Positions 8,028-16,860 of a DNA stretch of 64,000 nucleotides are shown here, piece after piece. A model generated the notes under the pieces. The model worked only from the letters and a program-made list of their open reading frames with translations, was not told the origin of the DNA and did no database searches. The position numbers were made by a program, and so were the translations under genes. Numbering within the stretch: position 1 is the first letter of the stretch; every line of letters starts with the position of its first letter. Where the stretch lies: assembly GCF_022533585.1 (NCBI RefSeq), contig NZ_CP092827.1, positions 1,652,001 through 1,716,000 of the forward strand. Reading direction: 5' to 3'. This DNA comes from Pseudomonas sp. LS.1a (GTDB lineage: Bacteria > Pseudomonadota > Gammaproteobacteria > Pseudomonadales > Pseudomonadaceae).

Positions 8028-10685
8028 ATGCGTACCGAACAACCGCAAGTGATCTACCTCAAGGATTACCAGGCGCCGGATTACCTGATCGACGAGACGC
8101 ACCTGACCTTCGAGCTGTTCGAGGACCACACCCTGGTTCACGCACAACTGGTCATGCGCCGCAACCCGGCACGCGGTGCCGGCCTGCCGCCACTGGAACT
8201 CGATGGCCAGCAGCTGGAACTGCTGCGTGCCTCGCTGGATGACCAGGAACTGCAGCCGGGTGAGTACCAGCTCGACGCCGACAGCCTGACCGTGCAGCCC
8301 AAGGCCGAGCGCTTCACCCTCGACACCAGCGTGAAGATCCACCCCGAGAGCAACACCGCACTGGAAGGCCTGTACAAGTCGGGCAAGATGTTCTGCACCC
8401 AGTGCGAGGCCGAAGGCTTCCGCAAGATCACCTACTACCTCGATCGCCCGGACGTGATGAGCACCTTCACCACCACGGTCATCGCCGAGCAGCATCGCTA
8501 CCCGGTATTGCTGTCGAACGGCAACCCGATCGGCAGCGGGCCGGCCGAAGACGGCCGCCACTGGGCGACCTGGGAAGACCCGTTCATGAAGCCGGCCTAC
8601 CTGTTCGCCCTGGTGGCCGGTGACCTGTGGTGCGTCGAAGACAGCTTCACCCGCCAGTCCGGCCGTGATGTAACCCTGCGCATCTACGTCGAGCCCGAGA
8701 ACATCGACAAGTGCGACCACGCCATGGTCAGCCTGAAGAAGTCCATGCGCTGGGACGAAGAAGTCTATGGCCGCGAGTACGACCTGGACATCTTCATGAT
8801 CGTCGCGGTCAACGACTTCAACATGGGCGCCATGGAAAACAAGGGCCTGAACATCTTCAACTCCAGCTGTGTGCTGGCCCGTGCCGAAACGGCTACCGAT
8901 GCCGCCCACCAGCGCGTCGAAGGCGTGGTCGCCCACGAGTACTTCCACAACTGGTCGGGCAACCGTGTCACCTGCCGTGACTGGTTCCAGCTGTCGCTGA
9001 AAGAAGGCTTCACGGTGTTCCGCGACGCCGAGTTCAGCGCCGACATGAACTCGCGTACGGTCAAGCGCATCGAAGACGTGGCCTACCTGCGTACTCACCA
9101 GTTCGCCGAAGACGCTGGCCCCATGGCCCACCCGGTACGCCCGGACAGCTTCATCGAGATCTCCAACTTCTACACCCTGACCGTGTACGAGAAGGGCGCC
9201 GAAGTGGTGCGCATGGTTCGTACCCTGCTGGGTGCCGATGGCTTCCGCAAGGGCAGTGACCTGTACTTCGAACGCCACGATGGCCAGGCGGTGACTACCG
9301 ACGATTTCATCAAGGCCATGGAAGACGCCAACGGCGTCGACTTCACCCAGTTCAAGCGCTGGTACAACCAGGCCGGCACCCCGCGCCTTGAAGTCAGCGA
9401 GGCCTATGACGCGGCTGCGAAAACCTACAGCCTGACCTTCCGCCAGAGCTGCCCGCAGACCCCGGACAAGGCTGAAAAACTGCCGTTCGTGATCCCGGTG
9501 GAGCTGGGCCTGCTGGACGCCGCAGGCAACGACCTGCCGCTGCAACTGGCCGGTGAAGCGAAGGCGCAGGGCACCAGCCGCGTGCTGTCGGTGACCGAAG
9601 CCGAGCAGATTTTCACCTTCCAGGGCATCCAGGCCAAGCCGCTGCCGTCGCTGCTGCGTGGCTTCAGCGCACCGGTCAAGCTGAGCTTCCCCTATGACCG
9701 CGATCAGCTGATGTTCCTGATGCAGCACGACAGCGACGGCTTCAACCGCTGGGAGGCGGGGCAGCAGCTGTCGGTGCAGGTGCTGCAGGAGCTGATTGGC
9801 CAGCATCAGCGTGGCGAAGCGCTCAAGCTCGACCAGCGCCTGATCACTGCCCTGGGCACTGTGCTCGGTAACGAGTCGCTGGACCCGGCCATGGTTGCCG
9901 AAATGCTCTCGCTGCCGGGTGAGGCCTACCTCACCGAGATCAGCCAGGTGGCCGACGTGGATGCCATCCACGCCGCCCGCGAGTTTGCCCGTCAGCAGAT
10001 CGCCGAGCAGTTGTTCGCCGCCCTGTGGGCGCGCTACCAGGCCAACCGCGAAGTGTCGCGCAGCACCGCCTACGTGGCCTCGGCCGAGCACTTCGCCCGC
10101 CGCAGCCTGCAGAACATCGCGCTGTCGTATCTGATGCAGAGCGGCAAGCCGCAGGTACTGCAGGCGACCCTGGAGCAGTTCGAGCACTGCGACAACATGA
10201 CCGAGCGCCTCACTGCGCTGGCCGTGCTGGTCAACTCGCCGTTCGAGGCCGAGCGGGCCAAGGCGCTGGAGGCCTTTGCCGAGCACTTCAAGGACAACCC
10301 GCTGGTCATGGACCAGTGGTTCAGCGTGCAGGCGGCCAGCACGCTGCCGGGCGGGCTGGCGCGGGTCAAGGCGCTGATGCAGCACCCGGCGTTCACCCTG
10401 AAGAACCCGAACAAGGTCCGTGCGCTGATCGGCGCCTTTGCCGGGCAGAACCTGGTCAACTTCCATGCGGCGGATGGCTCGGGCTACCGCTTCCTGGCGG
10501 ACCTGGTGATCGAGCTGAATGCGCTGAACCCGCAGATCGCCTCGCGGCAACTGGCACCGCTGACCCGCTGGCGCAAGTATGACGATGCGCGTCAGGCCCT
10601 GATGAAGGGCGAGCTGGAGCGGATTCTGGCTTCTGGTGAGCTGTCCAGTGATGTGTATGAGGTTGTGAGCAAGAGCCTGGCTTAA
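8028..10685 (+). CDS. pepN: Aminopeptidase N (M1 family)
   Basis: Zinc aminopeptidase that removes N-terminal residues from peptides in the cytosol. 885 residues, the normal gammaproteobacterial PepN length. GAMEN at 267-271 binds the substrate N-terminus. HEYFH at 303-307 with E326 eighteen residues later forms the zinc site. An alpha-helical C-terminal half follows. It starts 12 bases after the DUF2797 stop with AAAGGA upstream. An inverted REP pair follows. Confidence 0.97.
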   Translation: MRTEQPQVIYLKDYQAPDYLIDETHLTFELFEDHTLVHAQLVMRRNPARGAGLPPLELDGQQLELLRASLDDQELQPGEYQLDADSLTVQPKAERFTLDTSVKIHPESNTALEGLYKSGKMFCTQCEAEGFRKITYYLDRPDVMSTFTTTVIAEQHRYPVLLSNGNPIGSGPAEDGRHWATWEDPFMKPAYLFALVAGDLWCVEDSFTRQSGRDVTLRIYVEPENIDKCDHAMVSLKKSMRWDEEVYGREYDLDIFMIVAVNDFNMGAMENKGLNIFNSSCVLARAETATDAAHQRVEGVVAHEYFHNWSGNRVTCRDWFQLSLKEGFTVFRDAEFSADMNSRTVKRIEDVAYLRTHQFAEDAGPMAHPVRPDSFIEISNFYTLTVYEKGAEVVRMVRTLLGADGFRKGSDLYFERHDGQAVTTDDFIKAMEDANGVDFTQFKRWYNQAGTPRLEVSEAYDAAAKTYSLTFRQSCPQTPDKAEKLPFVIPVELGLLDAAGNDLPLQLAGEAKAQGTSRVLSVTEAEQIFTFQGIQAKPLPSLLRGFSAPVKLSFPYDRDQLMFLMQHDSDGFNRWEAGQQLSVQVLQELIGQHQRGEALKLDQRLITALGTVLGNESLDPAMVAEMLSLPGEAYLTEISQVADVDAIHAAREFARQQIAEQLFAALWARYQANREVSRSTAYVASAEHFARRSLQNIALSYLMQSGKPQVLQATLEQFEHCDNMTERLTALAVLVNSPFEAERAKALEAFAEHFKDNPLVMDQWFSVQAASTLPGGLARVKALMQHPAFTLKNPNKVRALIGAFAGQNLVNFHAADGSGYRFLADLVIELNALNPQIASRQLAPLTRWRKYDDARQALMKGELERILASGELSSDVYEVVSKSLA

Positions 10686-10705
10686 GCCTTCCGTAGCCTG
10701 AGCCG

Positions 10706-10794
10706 ACCTCTTCGCGGGTAAACCCGCTCCCACAGGTACTGCACCGCTTTCATGGGCTGTGCAGGACCTGTGGGAGCGGGTTTACCCGCGAAGC
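10706..10794. repeat. REP element pair (inverted)
   Basis: CTTCGCGGGTAAACCCGCTCC and, about 35 bases on, its inverted copy GGAGCGGGTTTACCCGCGAAG. It sits in the 267-base gap between pepN and the YCF48-like gene. The remainder of that gap (10795-10952) is AT-richer and presumably holds the promoter of the next pair; I see no other element there. Confidence 0.85.
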
Positions 10795-10952
10795 TTTTAC
10801 AGCCGATAACAAAACATAACACCCCGCCCGTTGTATTCCCGCAAACATCCCCGCTACGATCCCCTCAGGCTATTGCAGGCCTCTAGATCAGGCTTTTCGC
10901 AGTATCTGCAATGCATTGACCCACCAAATAAGAACACAACAGGGGGACAGTC

Positions 10953-11972
10953 ATGAGGGAACGGAACAGGCGCTTCGCCTGGCCACTGGCAGCCGGCGCG
11001 GTGCTGGCGCTGGGGCTTGGCGTGTGGGCTGACAGCGTGCAAGCCGCTGCCGCCGACGAATACTCCACCGAATCGACCAAGGCCAGCCAAAGCCTGCTGA
11101 TCGATACCGCTCATGCCGGCAAGCGCCTGGTGGTGGTAGGCGATCGCGGTCATATCCTGTTCTCCGATGATCAAGGCAGCACCTGGACCCAGGCCCGGGT
11201 GCCTACCCGGCAACTGCTCACCGCGGTGTTCTTCCTCGACGACAAGCGCGGCTGGGCCGTCGGCCATGACGCGCAGATCCTCACCAGCAGTGACGGCGGT
11301 GCCACCTGGAGCAAGCAGTTCGAAGACCTTGCCCGTGAAGCGCCCTTGCTCGATATCACCTTCCTCGACGCCCGGCACGGCTTTGCCGTGGGTGCCTACG
11401 GCGCCTTGCTGGAAACCACCGACGGTGGCCAGCACTGGCAGGATGTGGCCGAGCGCCTGGACAACCCTGACCAGCTACACCTGAACGGTATCGCCCAGGT
11501 GCGCGATGCCGGCCTGTTCATTGTCGGCGAGCAGGGCGGCATGTTCCGCTCCGCCGACAACGGCCAGACCTGGGCCAAGGTCGAGGGCCCCTACGAGGGC
11601 TCGCTGTTCGGCGTGATCGGCACTGCCCAGCCACGCACGCTGCTGGCCTACGGCCTGCGCGGCAACCTGTTCCGTTCCACCGACTTTGGTGACAGCTGGC
11701 AGCCGATCGAACTCAAGGCTGCACGCGGCACCCTCGAATTCGGCCTGGCAGGCGCTACGCTTGTCGAGGATGGCAGCCTGGTGCTGGTCGGCAATGGCGG
11801 CAGCGTGCTGCGCAGTACCGATGATGGCCAGACTTTCAGTGTCTACAACCGCGCCGACCGTATTGCCCTGGCCGGCGTCAGCGGCCTGGCCAATGGCGGC
11901 CTGCTGCTGGTAGGGCAGGGTGGCGTGCACCTGGCTGACCCGCAGGGTGCTGACCAGGAGGTGCGTCCATGA
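10953..11972 (+). CDS. YCF48/BNR-repeat exported beta-propeller protein
   Basis: 339 residues with a signal peptide (basic MRERNRR, then a hydrophobic stretch ending near SVQA, about residue 32). The rest carries repeated propeller blades: SDDQGSTW, SSDGGATW, TTDGGQHW, SADNGQTW, STDFGDSW and STDDGQTF. This is the YCF48/Hcf136-like family, originally known from photosystem II assembly. In Pseudomonas such proteins sit beside MMPL-type RND pumps, as here, so it is probably a periplasmic partner of the following pump. Its stop overlaps the pump's ATG by 4 bases. Confidence 0.85.
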   Translation: MRERNRRFAWPLAAGAVLALGLGVWADSVQAAAADEYSTESTKASQSLLIDTAHAGKRLVVVGDRGHILFSDDQGSTWTQARVPTRQLLTAVFFLDDKRGWAVGHDAQILTSSDGGATWSKQFEDLAREAPLLDITFLDARHGFAVGAYGALLETTDGGQHWQDVAERLDNPDQLHLNGIAQVRDAGLFIVGEQGGMFRSADNGQTWAKVEGPYEGSLFGVIGTAQPRTLLAYGLRGNLFRSTDFGDSWQPIELKAARGTLEFGLAGATLVEDGSLVLVGNGGSVLRSTDDGQTFSVYNRADRIALAGVSGLANGGLLLVGQGGVHLADPQGADQEVRP

Positions 11973-14368
11973 CCAGCAGGGAGAGCATCACCATGCACCC
12001 GCATCACCAGGACAAGGCCACGCTGCTCGAACGCCTGATCTTCAACAACCGCCCCGTGGTCATCGCCCTGTGCGTACTGGTCAGCATCTTCCTGTTCTGG
12101 CAGGCCACGCAGATCCGCCCGTCCACCAGCTTCGAGAAGATGATCCCGCTGCAGCACCCGTTCATCGAGCAGATGATGGAGCACCGCAACGACCTGGCCA
12201 ACCTCGGCAACACCGTGCGCATCTCGGTGGAGGCGGTCAACGGCGACATCTTCGACAAGGACTACATGGAGACCCTGCGGCAGGTCCATGACGAAGTGTT
12301 CTACATCCCCGGCGTCGACCGTGCCGGGCTGAAGTCGCTGTGGAGCCCCAGCGTGCGCTGGAGCGAGGTCACCGAAGAAGGCTTCTCTGGTGGCGAGGTG
12401 ATCCCCAACACCTACAACGGCTCGCAGGACAGCCTCGACACCCTGCGCGACAACGTGCTCAAGTCAGGCCAGGTGGGGCGCCTGGTGGGCAACAACTTCA
12501 AGTCCAGCATCGTCGATGTGCCTCTGTTGGAGAGCTACCCCGACCCGCAGGACCCGGGCAAGCAGGTGAAGCTGGACTACCAGCAGTTCTCGCACCAGCT
12601 GGAAGAAAAGATCCGCGACAAGTTCCAGGCGCAGAACCCCAACGTGAAGGTTCACATCGTCGGCTTCGCCAAGAAGGTCGGTGACCTGATCGACGGGCTG
12701 GTGATGGTGGCGATGTTCTTCGGCGTCGCCCTGGCCATCACCTGGGTGCTGTTGTACTGGTTCACCTGGTGCATCCGCAGCACCATCGCCGTGCTCATCA
12801 CCACCCTGGTGGCAGTGGTCTGGCAGCTGGGCCTGATGCATGCCGTGGGCTTTGGCCTGGATCCGTACTCGATGCTGGTGCCGTTCCTGATCTTCGCCAT
12901 CGGCATTTCCCACGGGGTGCAGAAGATCAACGGTATCGCCCTGCAGTCGAGTGATGCCGACAACGCCCTGACCGCCGCGCGGCGCACGTTCCGCCAGCTG
13001 TTCCTGCCGGGGATGATCGCCATCCTCGCCGACGCCGTGGGCTTCATCACCCTGCTGATCATCGACATCGGGGTGATCCGTGAACTGGCCATCGGCGCTT
13101 CCATCGGCGTGGCGGTGATCGTGTTCACCAACCTTATCCTGCTGCCGGTAGCCATCTCCTACGTCGGCATCAGCAAGAAGGCCGTCGAGCGCAGCAAGCA
13201 GGACGCCACCCGCGAGCACCCGTTCTGGCGCCTGCTGTCGAACTTCGCCAGTGCCAAGGTGGCACCGGTGTCGGTGGCACTGGCGTTGGTCGCCTTCGCC
13301 GGTGGCCTGTGGTACAGCCAGAACCTGAAGATCGGCGACCTCGACCAGGGCGCGCCGGAGCTGCGCCCCGACTCGCGCTACAACCAGGACAACAACTTCA
13401 TCATCAGCAACTACTCGACCAGTTCCGACGTGCTGGTGATCATGGTCAAGACCCCGCCGGAAAGCTGTTCGATCCACTCGACCATGGCGCCGATCGACGA
13501 GCTGATGTGGACCATGCAGAACACCCCGGGCGTGCAGTCGGCCATTTCCCTGGTGACCGTGTCCAAGCAGGTGATCAAGGGCATGAACGAGGGCAGCCTG
13601 AAATGGGAAACCCTGTCGCGCAACCCGGACATCCTCAACAACTCCATCGCCCGCGCCGATGGCCTGTACAACGGTGACTGCTCGCTGGCGCCGGTGCTGG
13701 TGTTCCTCAACGACCACAAGGCCGAAACCCTGGAGCGGGTCACCGCCGTGGCCAAGGCGTTTGCCGACAGCCACAACAAGGAAGGCCTGCAGTTCCTGCT
13801 GGCGGCGGGCAACGCCGGGATCGAGGCGGCAACCAACGAGGTGATCAAGTCGGCCGAGCTGACCATCCTGATCCTGGTGTACATCTGCGTGGCGGTGATG
13901 TGCCTGATTACCTTCCGCTCGTTCGCTGCCACCCTGTGCATCGTCCTGCCGCTGGTGCTGACCTCGGTGCTGGGTAACGCGCTGATGGCCTACATGGGCA
14001 TCGGGGTCAAGGTGGCGACCTTGCCGGTGGTGGCGCTGGGTGTGGGCATTGGCGTGGACTATGGCATCTACATCTACAGCCGGCTGGAAAGCTTCCTGCG
14101 CGCCGGGTTGCCGTTGCAGGAGGCTTATTACGAGACCCTGCGCTCGACCGGCAAGGCGGTACTGTTCACCGGGTTGTGCCTGGCCATTGGCGTGTGCACC
14201 TGGATCTTCTCGGCGATCAAGTTCCAGGCGGACATGGGGCTGATGCTGACCTTCATGCTGCTGTGGAACATGTTCGGTGCGCTGTGGCTGCTGCCGGCGC
14301 TGGCGCGGTTCCTGATCAAACCGGAGAAGATGGCGGGCAAGGAAGGGGGCTCCATTTTCGCCCATTGA
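11969..14368 (+). CDS. RND/MMPL-family transporter
   Basis: 799-residue inner-membrane pump of the hydrophobe/MMPL type. There is one N-terminal membrane helix (VVIALCVLVSIFLFW, about residues 29-43) and a periplasmic domain to about 230. A block of helices follows at about 230-400, then a second periplasmic domain and a second helix block at about 630-790. GISHGVQKI and GVGIGVDYGIYIYSR carry the conserved acidic or polar residues of these pumps. The chosen ATG has an AGGAGG sequence about 9 bases upstream inside the previous gene; an in-frame ATG at 11990 is less likely. Probable cargo is a lipid or hydrophobic compound; the substrate cannot be read from the sequence. Confidence 0.9.
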   Translation: MTSRESITMHPHHQDKATLLERLIFNNRPVVIALCVLVSIFLFWQATQIRPSTSFEKMIPLQHPFIEQMMEHRNDLANLGNTVRISVEAVNGDIFDKDYMETLRQVHDEVFYIPGVDRAGLKSLWSPSVRWSEVTEEGFSGGEVIPNTYNGSQDSLDTLRDNVLKSGQVGRLVGNNFKSSIVDVPLLESYPDPQDPGKQVKLDYQQFSHQLEEKIRDKFQAQNPNVKVHIVGFAKKVGDLIDGLVMVAMFFGVALAITWVLLYWFTWCIRSTIAVLITTLVAVVWQLGLMHAVGFGLDPYSMLVPFLIFAIGISHGVQKINGIALQSSDADNALTAARRTFRQLFLPGMIAILADAVGFITLLIIDIGVIRELAIGASIGVAVIVFTNLILLPVAISYVGISKKAVERSKQDATREHPFWRLLSNFASAKVAPVSVALALVAFAGGLWYSQNLKIGDLDQGAPELRPDSRYNQDNNFIISNYSTSSDVLVIMVKTPPESCSIHSTMAPIDELMWTMQNTPGVQSAISLVTVSKQVIKGMNEGSLKWETLSRNPDILNNSIARADGLYNGDCSLAPVLVFLNDHKAETLERVTAVAKAFADSHNKEGLQFLLAAGNAGIEAATNEVIKSAELTILILVYICVAVMCLITFRSFAATLCIVLPLVLTSVLGNALMAYMGIGVKVATLPVVALGVGIGVDYGIYIYSRLESFLRAGLPLQEAYYETLRSTGKAVLFTGLCLAIGVCTWIFSAIKFQADMGLMLTFMLLWNMFGALWLLPALARFLIKPEKMAGKEGGSIFAH

Positions 14369-14375
14369 TCGCAGG

Positions 14376-14392
14376 GGGCCGCTGTGCGGCCC
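14376..14392 (+). terminator. GC hairpin after the MMPL gene
   Basis: GGGCCGC and GCGGCCC flank a 3-base loop, eight bases after the pump stop codon. No T-run follows, so it is a weak candidate for a terminator or 3' stabiliser. Confidence 0.35.
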
Positions 14393-14440
14393 ATCGCGAC
14401 ACAAGGCTATAATGCCCACTCATTTCAGATTGGTACCCCC

Positions 14441-14731
14441 ATGTCCCCCCTCGCCACCGCCCTGCAGTCCTGCGACATGCTCCTGATCGACGGTCTGCAC
14501 GCCTTCGACTTCACCTCCGACGAATCCGGCCTCACCATCGAATGCATGGACGGCCGCCAGCTCCGCCGTTGGTCCTTCACCCCCGAGCAGATCGTAGCTG
14601 CCATTGCCGTGGGTGACGAGTGGCAACTCGACGATGCCAACGGCGAGCATCGGCTAGTCTGTATGAGTGCCTTTCGCGCCCCGGATGATGACGAAGATGA
14701 ACCGGATCTGGACGAGCCTGCTGACCGCTAG
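14441..14731 (+). CDS. Small acidic protein, DUF5629-like
   Basis: 96-residue acidic cytosolic protein beginning MSPLATALQSCDMLLIDGLH and ending in an Asp/Glu-rich tail. RRWSFTPEQIVAA sits near the middle. I associate it with the Pseudomonas family DUF5629 from memory, without a database check. The ATG at 14441 is preceded by a TATAAT-like sequence (GGCTATAATG, 14406-14415), suggesting its own promoter. Its 3' end overlaps the lactonase start. Confidence 0.65.
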   Translation: MSPLATALQSCDMLLIDGLHAFDFTSDESGLTIECMDGRQLRRWSFTPEQIVAAIAVGDEWQLDDANGEHRLVCMSAFRAPDDDEDEPDLDEPADR

Positions 14732-15827
14732 CCTGATGAGCGTGACTATCAACGCCCACGCTGCGACCTTGCTGGTGGGCAGTTACACCGATGGCGCCAG
14801 CCAGGGCATCTACCGCTATCAGTTCGACGAAAAGACCGGCCATATCGACCCTGCGCCGCAGCAAGTGGTGAAGAGTGTCAGCCCTTCGTGGCTGGTGTTG
14901 TCGGCCGATCAACGCCAGCTGTTCGCGGTCAATGAAACCCCGAACGGCCATGTCAGCAGTTTCGGCGTCAGTGCAAAAGGCGAGATCAAGCCCCTCAACC
15001 AGGTGCCCAGCCAAGGTGACGAGCCGACCCATGCCAGCCTTAGCCGTGACCAGCGTTATCTGTTCGTGGCCAACTACGCGGTCAAGCCCGACCCCGGTGG
15101 CAGCCTGGTGGTGGTCCCGGTGGCCAGGGACGGCAAGCTCAAGCCGGTGGTGCAACAGGCACGGCACAAGGCGAGCGGGGTCAACCCCGAGCGCCAGGCC
15201 AGCGCCCACGTGCATTCGCTGGTGCTGTCACCGGACGGTCGGCACCTTTATGCCAGCGACCTGGGTGCCGACAAGGTGTTCATCTACCGCTATGATGGCG
15301 CCAGCGCCGACCACCCGCTGACGCCGGCGATCCCCGCGTCGGTGGATTTGCCGCCGGGCAGCGGGCCGCGCCACCTGCTGTTCGACGCCAAGGGCCGGTA
15401 CGCCTACCTCACCCTGGAGATGAACGCCGAAGTGGTGATGTTCGATGTGCAGGACGGCAACCTGGTCGAACGCCAGCGCCTGCCCCTGACCGAGCGCCAG
15501 GACGCCGCGGCGAAAGCGGCAGGTGGCTTGCACCTGTCGGCAGACGGGCGCTTCCTGTATGTAAGCAACCGCGGCACGGCCAACGAGGTCGTGGTGTTCA
15601 GCGTGGGCAAGCAGGACGGCCAGCTGACGTTCCTGCAGCGCCGTTCGGTGGAGGGGGATCATCCCCGCGAGTTCGCCCTCGACCCAAGTGACAACTTCCT
15701 GCTGGTGGCCAACCAGAAGAGCAACCAGATCGTGGTGATACGCCGCGATCCACGCAGCGGCAAGCTGTTGGAGACGGTGCAGACGCTGAAGCAGGATGCA
15801 CCGTCGGACCTCAAATTCATCGAGTGA
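14688..15827 (+). CDS. Exported lactonase, 7-bladed beta-propeller (6-phosphogluconolactonase-like)
   Basis: Roughly 380 residues. An export signal (KMNRIWTSLLTASLMSV..NAHA) precedes TLLVGSYTDGASQGIYRY. Propeller motifs recur: LSADQRQLFAVNE, LSRDQRYLFVANY, LSPDGRHLYASDLG, LSADGRFLYVSNRG and LDPSDNFLLVANQ. GSGPRHLLF, SAHVHS and HPREFAL match the YbhE-type lactonase family. Close relatives are cytosolic; the signal peptide puts this one in the periplasm, so the substrate is probably an extracytosolic lactone. The start is ambiguous (ATG at 14685, 14688 or 14697). It overlaps the preceding gene by about 40 bases. Confidence 0.82.
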   Translation: MTKMNRIWTSLLTASLMSVTINAHAATLLVGSYTDGASQGIYRYQFDEKTGHIDPAPQQVVKSVSPSWLVLSADQRQLFAVNETPNGHVSSFGVSAKGEIKPLNQVPSQGDEPTHASLSRDQRYLFVANYAVKPDPGGSLVVVPVARDGKLKPVVQQARHKASGVNPERQASAHVHSLVLSPDGRHLYASDLGADKVFIYRYDGASADHPLTPAIPASVDLPPGSGPRHLLFDAKGRYAYLTLEMNAEVVMFDVQDGNLVERQRLPLTERQDAAAKAAGGLHLSADGRFLYVSNRGTANEVVVFSVGKQDGQLTFLQRRSVEGDHPREFALDPSDNFLLVANQKSNQIVVIRRDPRSGKLLETVQTLKQDAPSDLKFIE

Positions 15828-15891
15828 TATCGATCGGCGTGATAATCGATACTGCCGCAATGAATTTTTGCCTGCGGCTTCGGCGGCGTAA

Positions 15892-15926
15892 GTTTGACCC
15901 AAGGCCCAAACGGGCCAACGTCAAAC
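15892..15926 (+). terminator. Two-part hairpin between lactonase and small secreted protein
   Basis: Outer arms GTTTGAC and GTCAAAC enclose an inner GGCCC/GGGCC stem with an AAAC loop. It lies 65 bases after the lactonase stop and 24 before the next start, so it may terminate the first transcript or form part of the second gene's leader. No clear T-run. Confidence 0.45.
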
Positions 15927-15949
15927 CACCGCCGTCGAGGTCAGCCCAG

Positions 15950-16129
15950 ATGAACTTCAATCTCTTCCCGGTCATTGCCGCATCCGCCATTTCCGCTTCG
16001 GTGGTATTGCCGACGCATGCCCACGCCGACAGCAGCGGCAAGGCGTCCGCAACCCATAGCTACACCGAGCAGTACCTGCGCCAGAGTGCCAACTTCCATG
16101 CGGCATTGAGTGGCAAGCACCACCACTGA
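15950..16129 (+). CDS. Small exported protein, unknown function
   Basis: 59 residues. A signal peptide (MNFNLFPVIAASAISASVVL, cleavage likely after THAHA near residue 26) leaves a mature peptide of about 33 residues ending in HHH. It carries the two-residue repeats typical of short Pseudomonas exported proteins with DSSGKA and YTEQYLRQSANFHAAL. No family is recognised. The start is supported by the signal peptide and by a palindromic hairpin just upstream; no strong Shine-Dalgarno is visible. Confidence 0.55.
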   Translation: MNFNLFPVIAASAISASVVLPTHAHADSSGKASATHSYTEQYLRQSANFHAALSGKHHH

Positions 16130-16147
16130 CTCAAGCCTGGCACGGGC

Positions 16148-16237
16148 CCTGTGGGAGCGGGCGTGCCCGCGAACACCGGCAAAGCCGGTGCCATGCACCT
16201 CGCTGTCTGCTTCGCGGGCACGCCCGCTCCCACAGGG
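16148..16237. repeat. REP element pair (inverted)
   Basis: CCTGTGGGAGCGGGCGTGCC at left and its inverse CGGGCACGCCCGCTCCCAC at right, with a small ACCGGCAAAGCCGGT hairpin between them. It fills most of the gap between the small exported protein and the convergent GST gene. Confidence 0.85.
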
Positions 16238-16260
16238 GGCCGTGTAGTGCTGATAGTTGT

Positions 16261-16860
16261 TTACTTGGCCATCACTGCCTTGAACAGGTCCGAAGCCAAC
16301 CAGCCCTCCAGCCAGCTCCGCACCCGCGGATAAGCCGCCTCGGCGAACCACTGCGGTTCGACCCCGGCAAACTGGCGCATCAGGGGCAGCAACGCGGCAT
16401 CGGCAATGCTCGGGTGCGTGGCCAGCAAGTAGGGCCTGCCTGCCAGCAGGCCTTCGAGCTCCGCCAGCCAGGCCTCGGCCTGCTGGCGGTAATGCTCGCG
16501 GGTATGCGCCGGGTAGCGCTCGGCATACTTGTAAAGGTTTACCTGCGTCTTGAACGTGCTGTCGTTGCGCGCAATCAGTGTTTCAGCCTGCTGCGCCGCC
16601 ACAGGGTCAGCCTGCAGCCGCCAGTCCTGCGGGTCGTTTTGCGCCAGCGCCCAGCGCATGATGTCCAGGCTTTCTTCGAGTACCTCGGCACCGGTATCCA
16701 GTACCGGCACCGTGCCCTTGGGCGACAAGGCCAGCAGTTCTGCCGGCTTGTTCTTCATCGCCACCTCGCGGATTTCCACCTCGCACCCTGCATAGCGCAG
16801 GGCCAGGCGCGCGCGCATGGCCCAGGGGCAGCGGCGAAACGAGTAGAGGATCACCCGCAC
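16261..16860 (-). CDS. Glutathione S-transferase family protein
   Basis: 199 residues. A thioredoxin-fold N-terminus with RRCPWAMRARLAL (about 8-20) and SPKGTVPVL with the cis-Pro (about 47-55), then EESLDIMRWAL (about 61-71), and a helical C-terminal domain. The CPWA motif suggests a Cys-type (beta/omega-like) rather than Tyr-type enzyme. Its ATG lies inside the end of sbcC (10-base overlap), so it is translated from the sbcDC transcript. Confidence 0.85.
   Translation of the reverse strand: MRVILYSFRRCPWAMRARLALRYAGCEVEIREVAMKNKPAELLALSPKGTVPVLDTGAEVLEESLDIMRWALAQNDPQDWRLQADPVAAQQAETLIARNDSTFKTQVNLYKYAERYPAHTREHYRQQAEAWLAELEGLLAGRPYLLATHPSIADAALLPLMRQFAGVEPQWFAEAAYPRVRSWLEGWLASDLFKAVMAK

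Noticed and set aside
7110..10733. 1207-codon open frame antisense to DUF2797 and pepN
   Set aside because: GC-rich third-position shadow of pepN; low-complexity Gln/Val/Leu composition, no family motif.
12464..14419. 651-codon frame antisense to the MMPL pump
   Set aside because: His/Gln/Asp-rich shadow; the sense strand has clear transporter helices.
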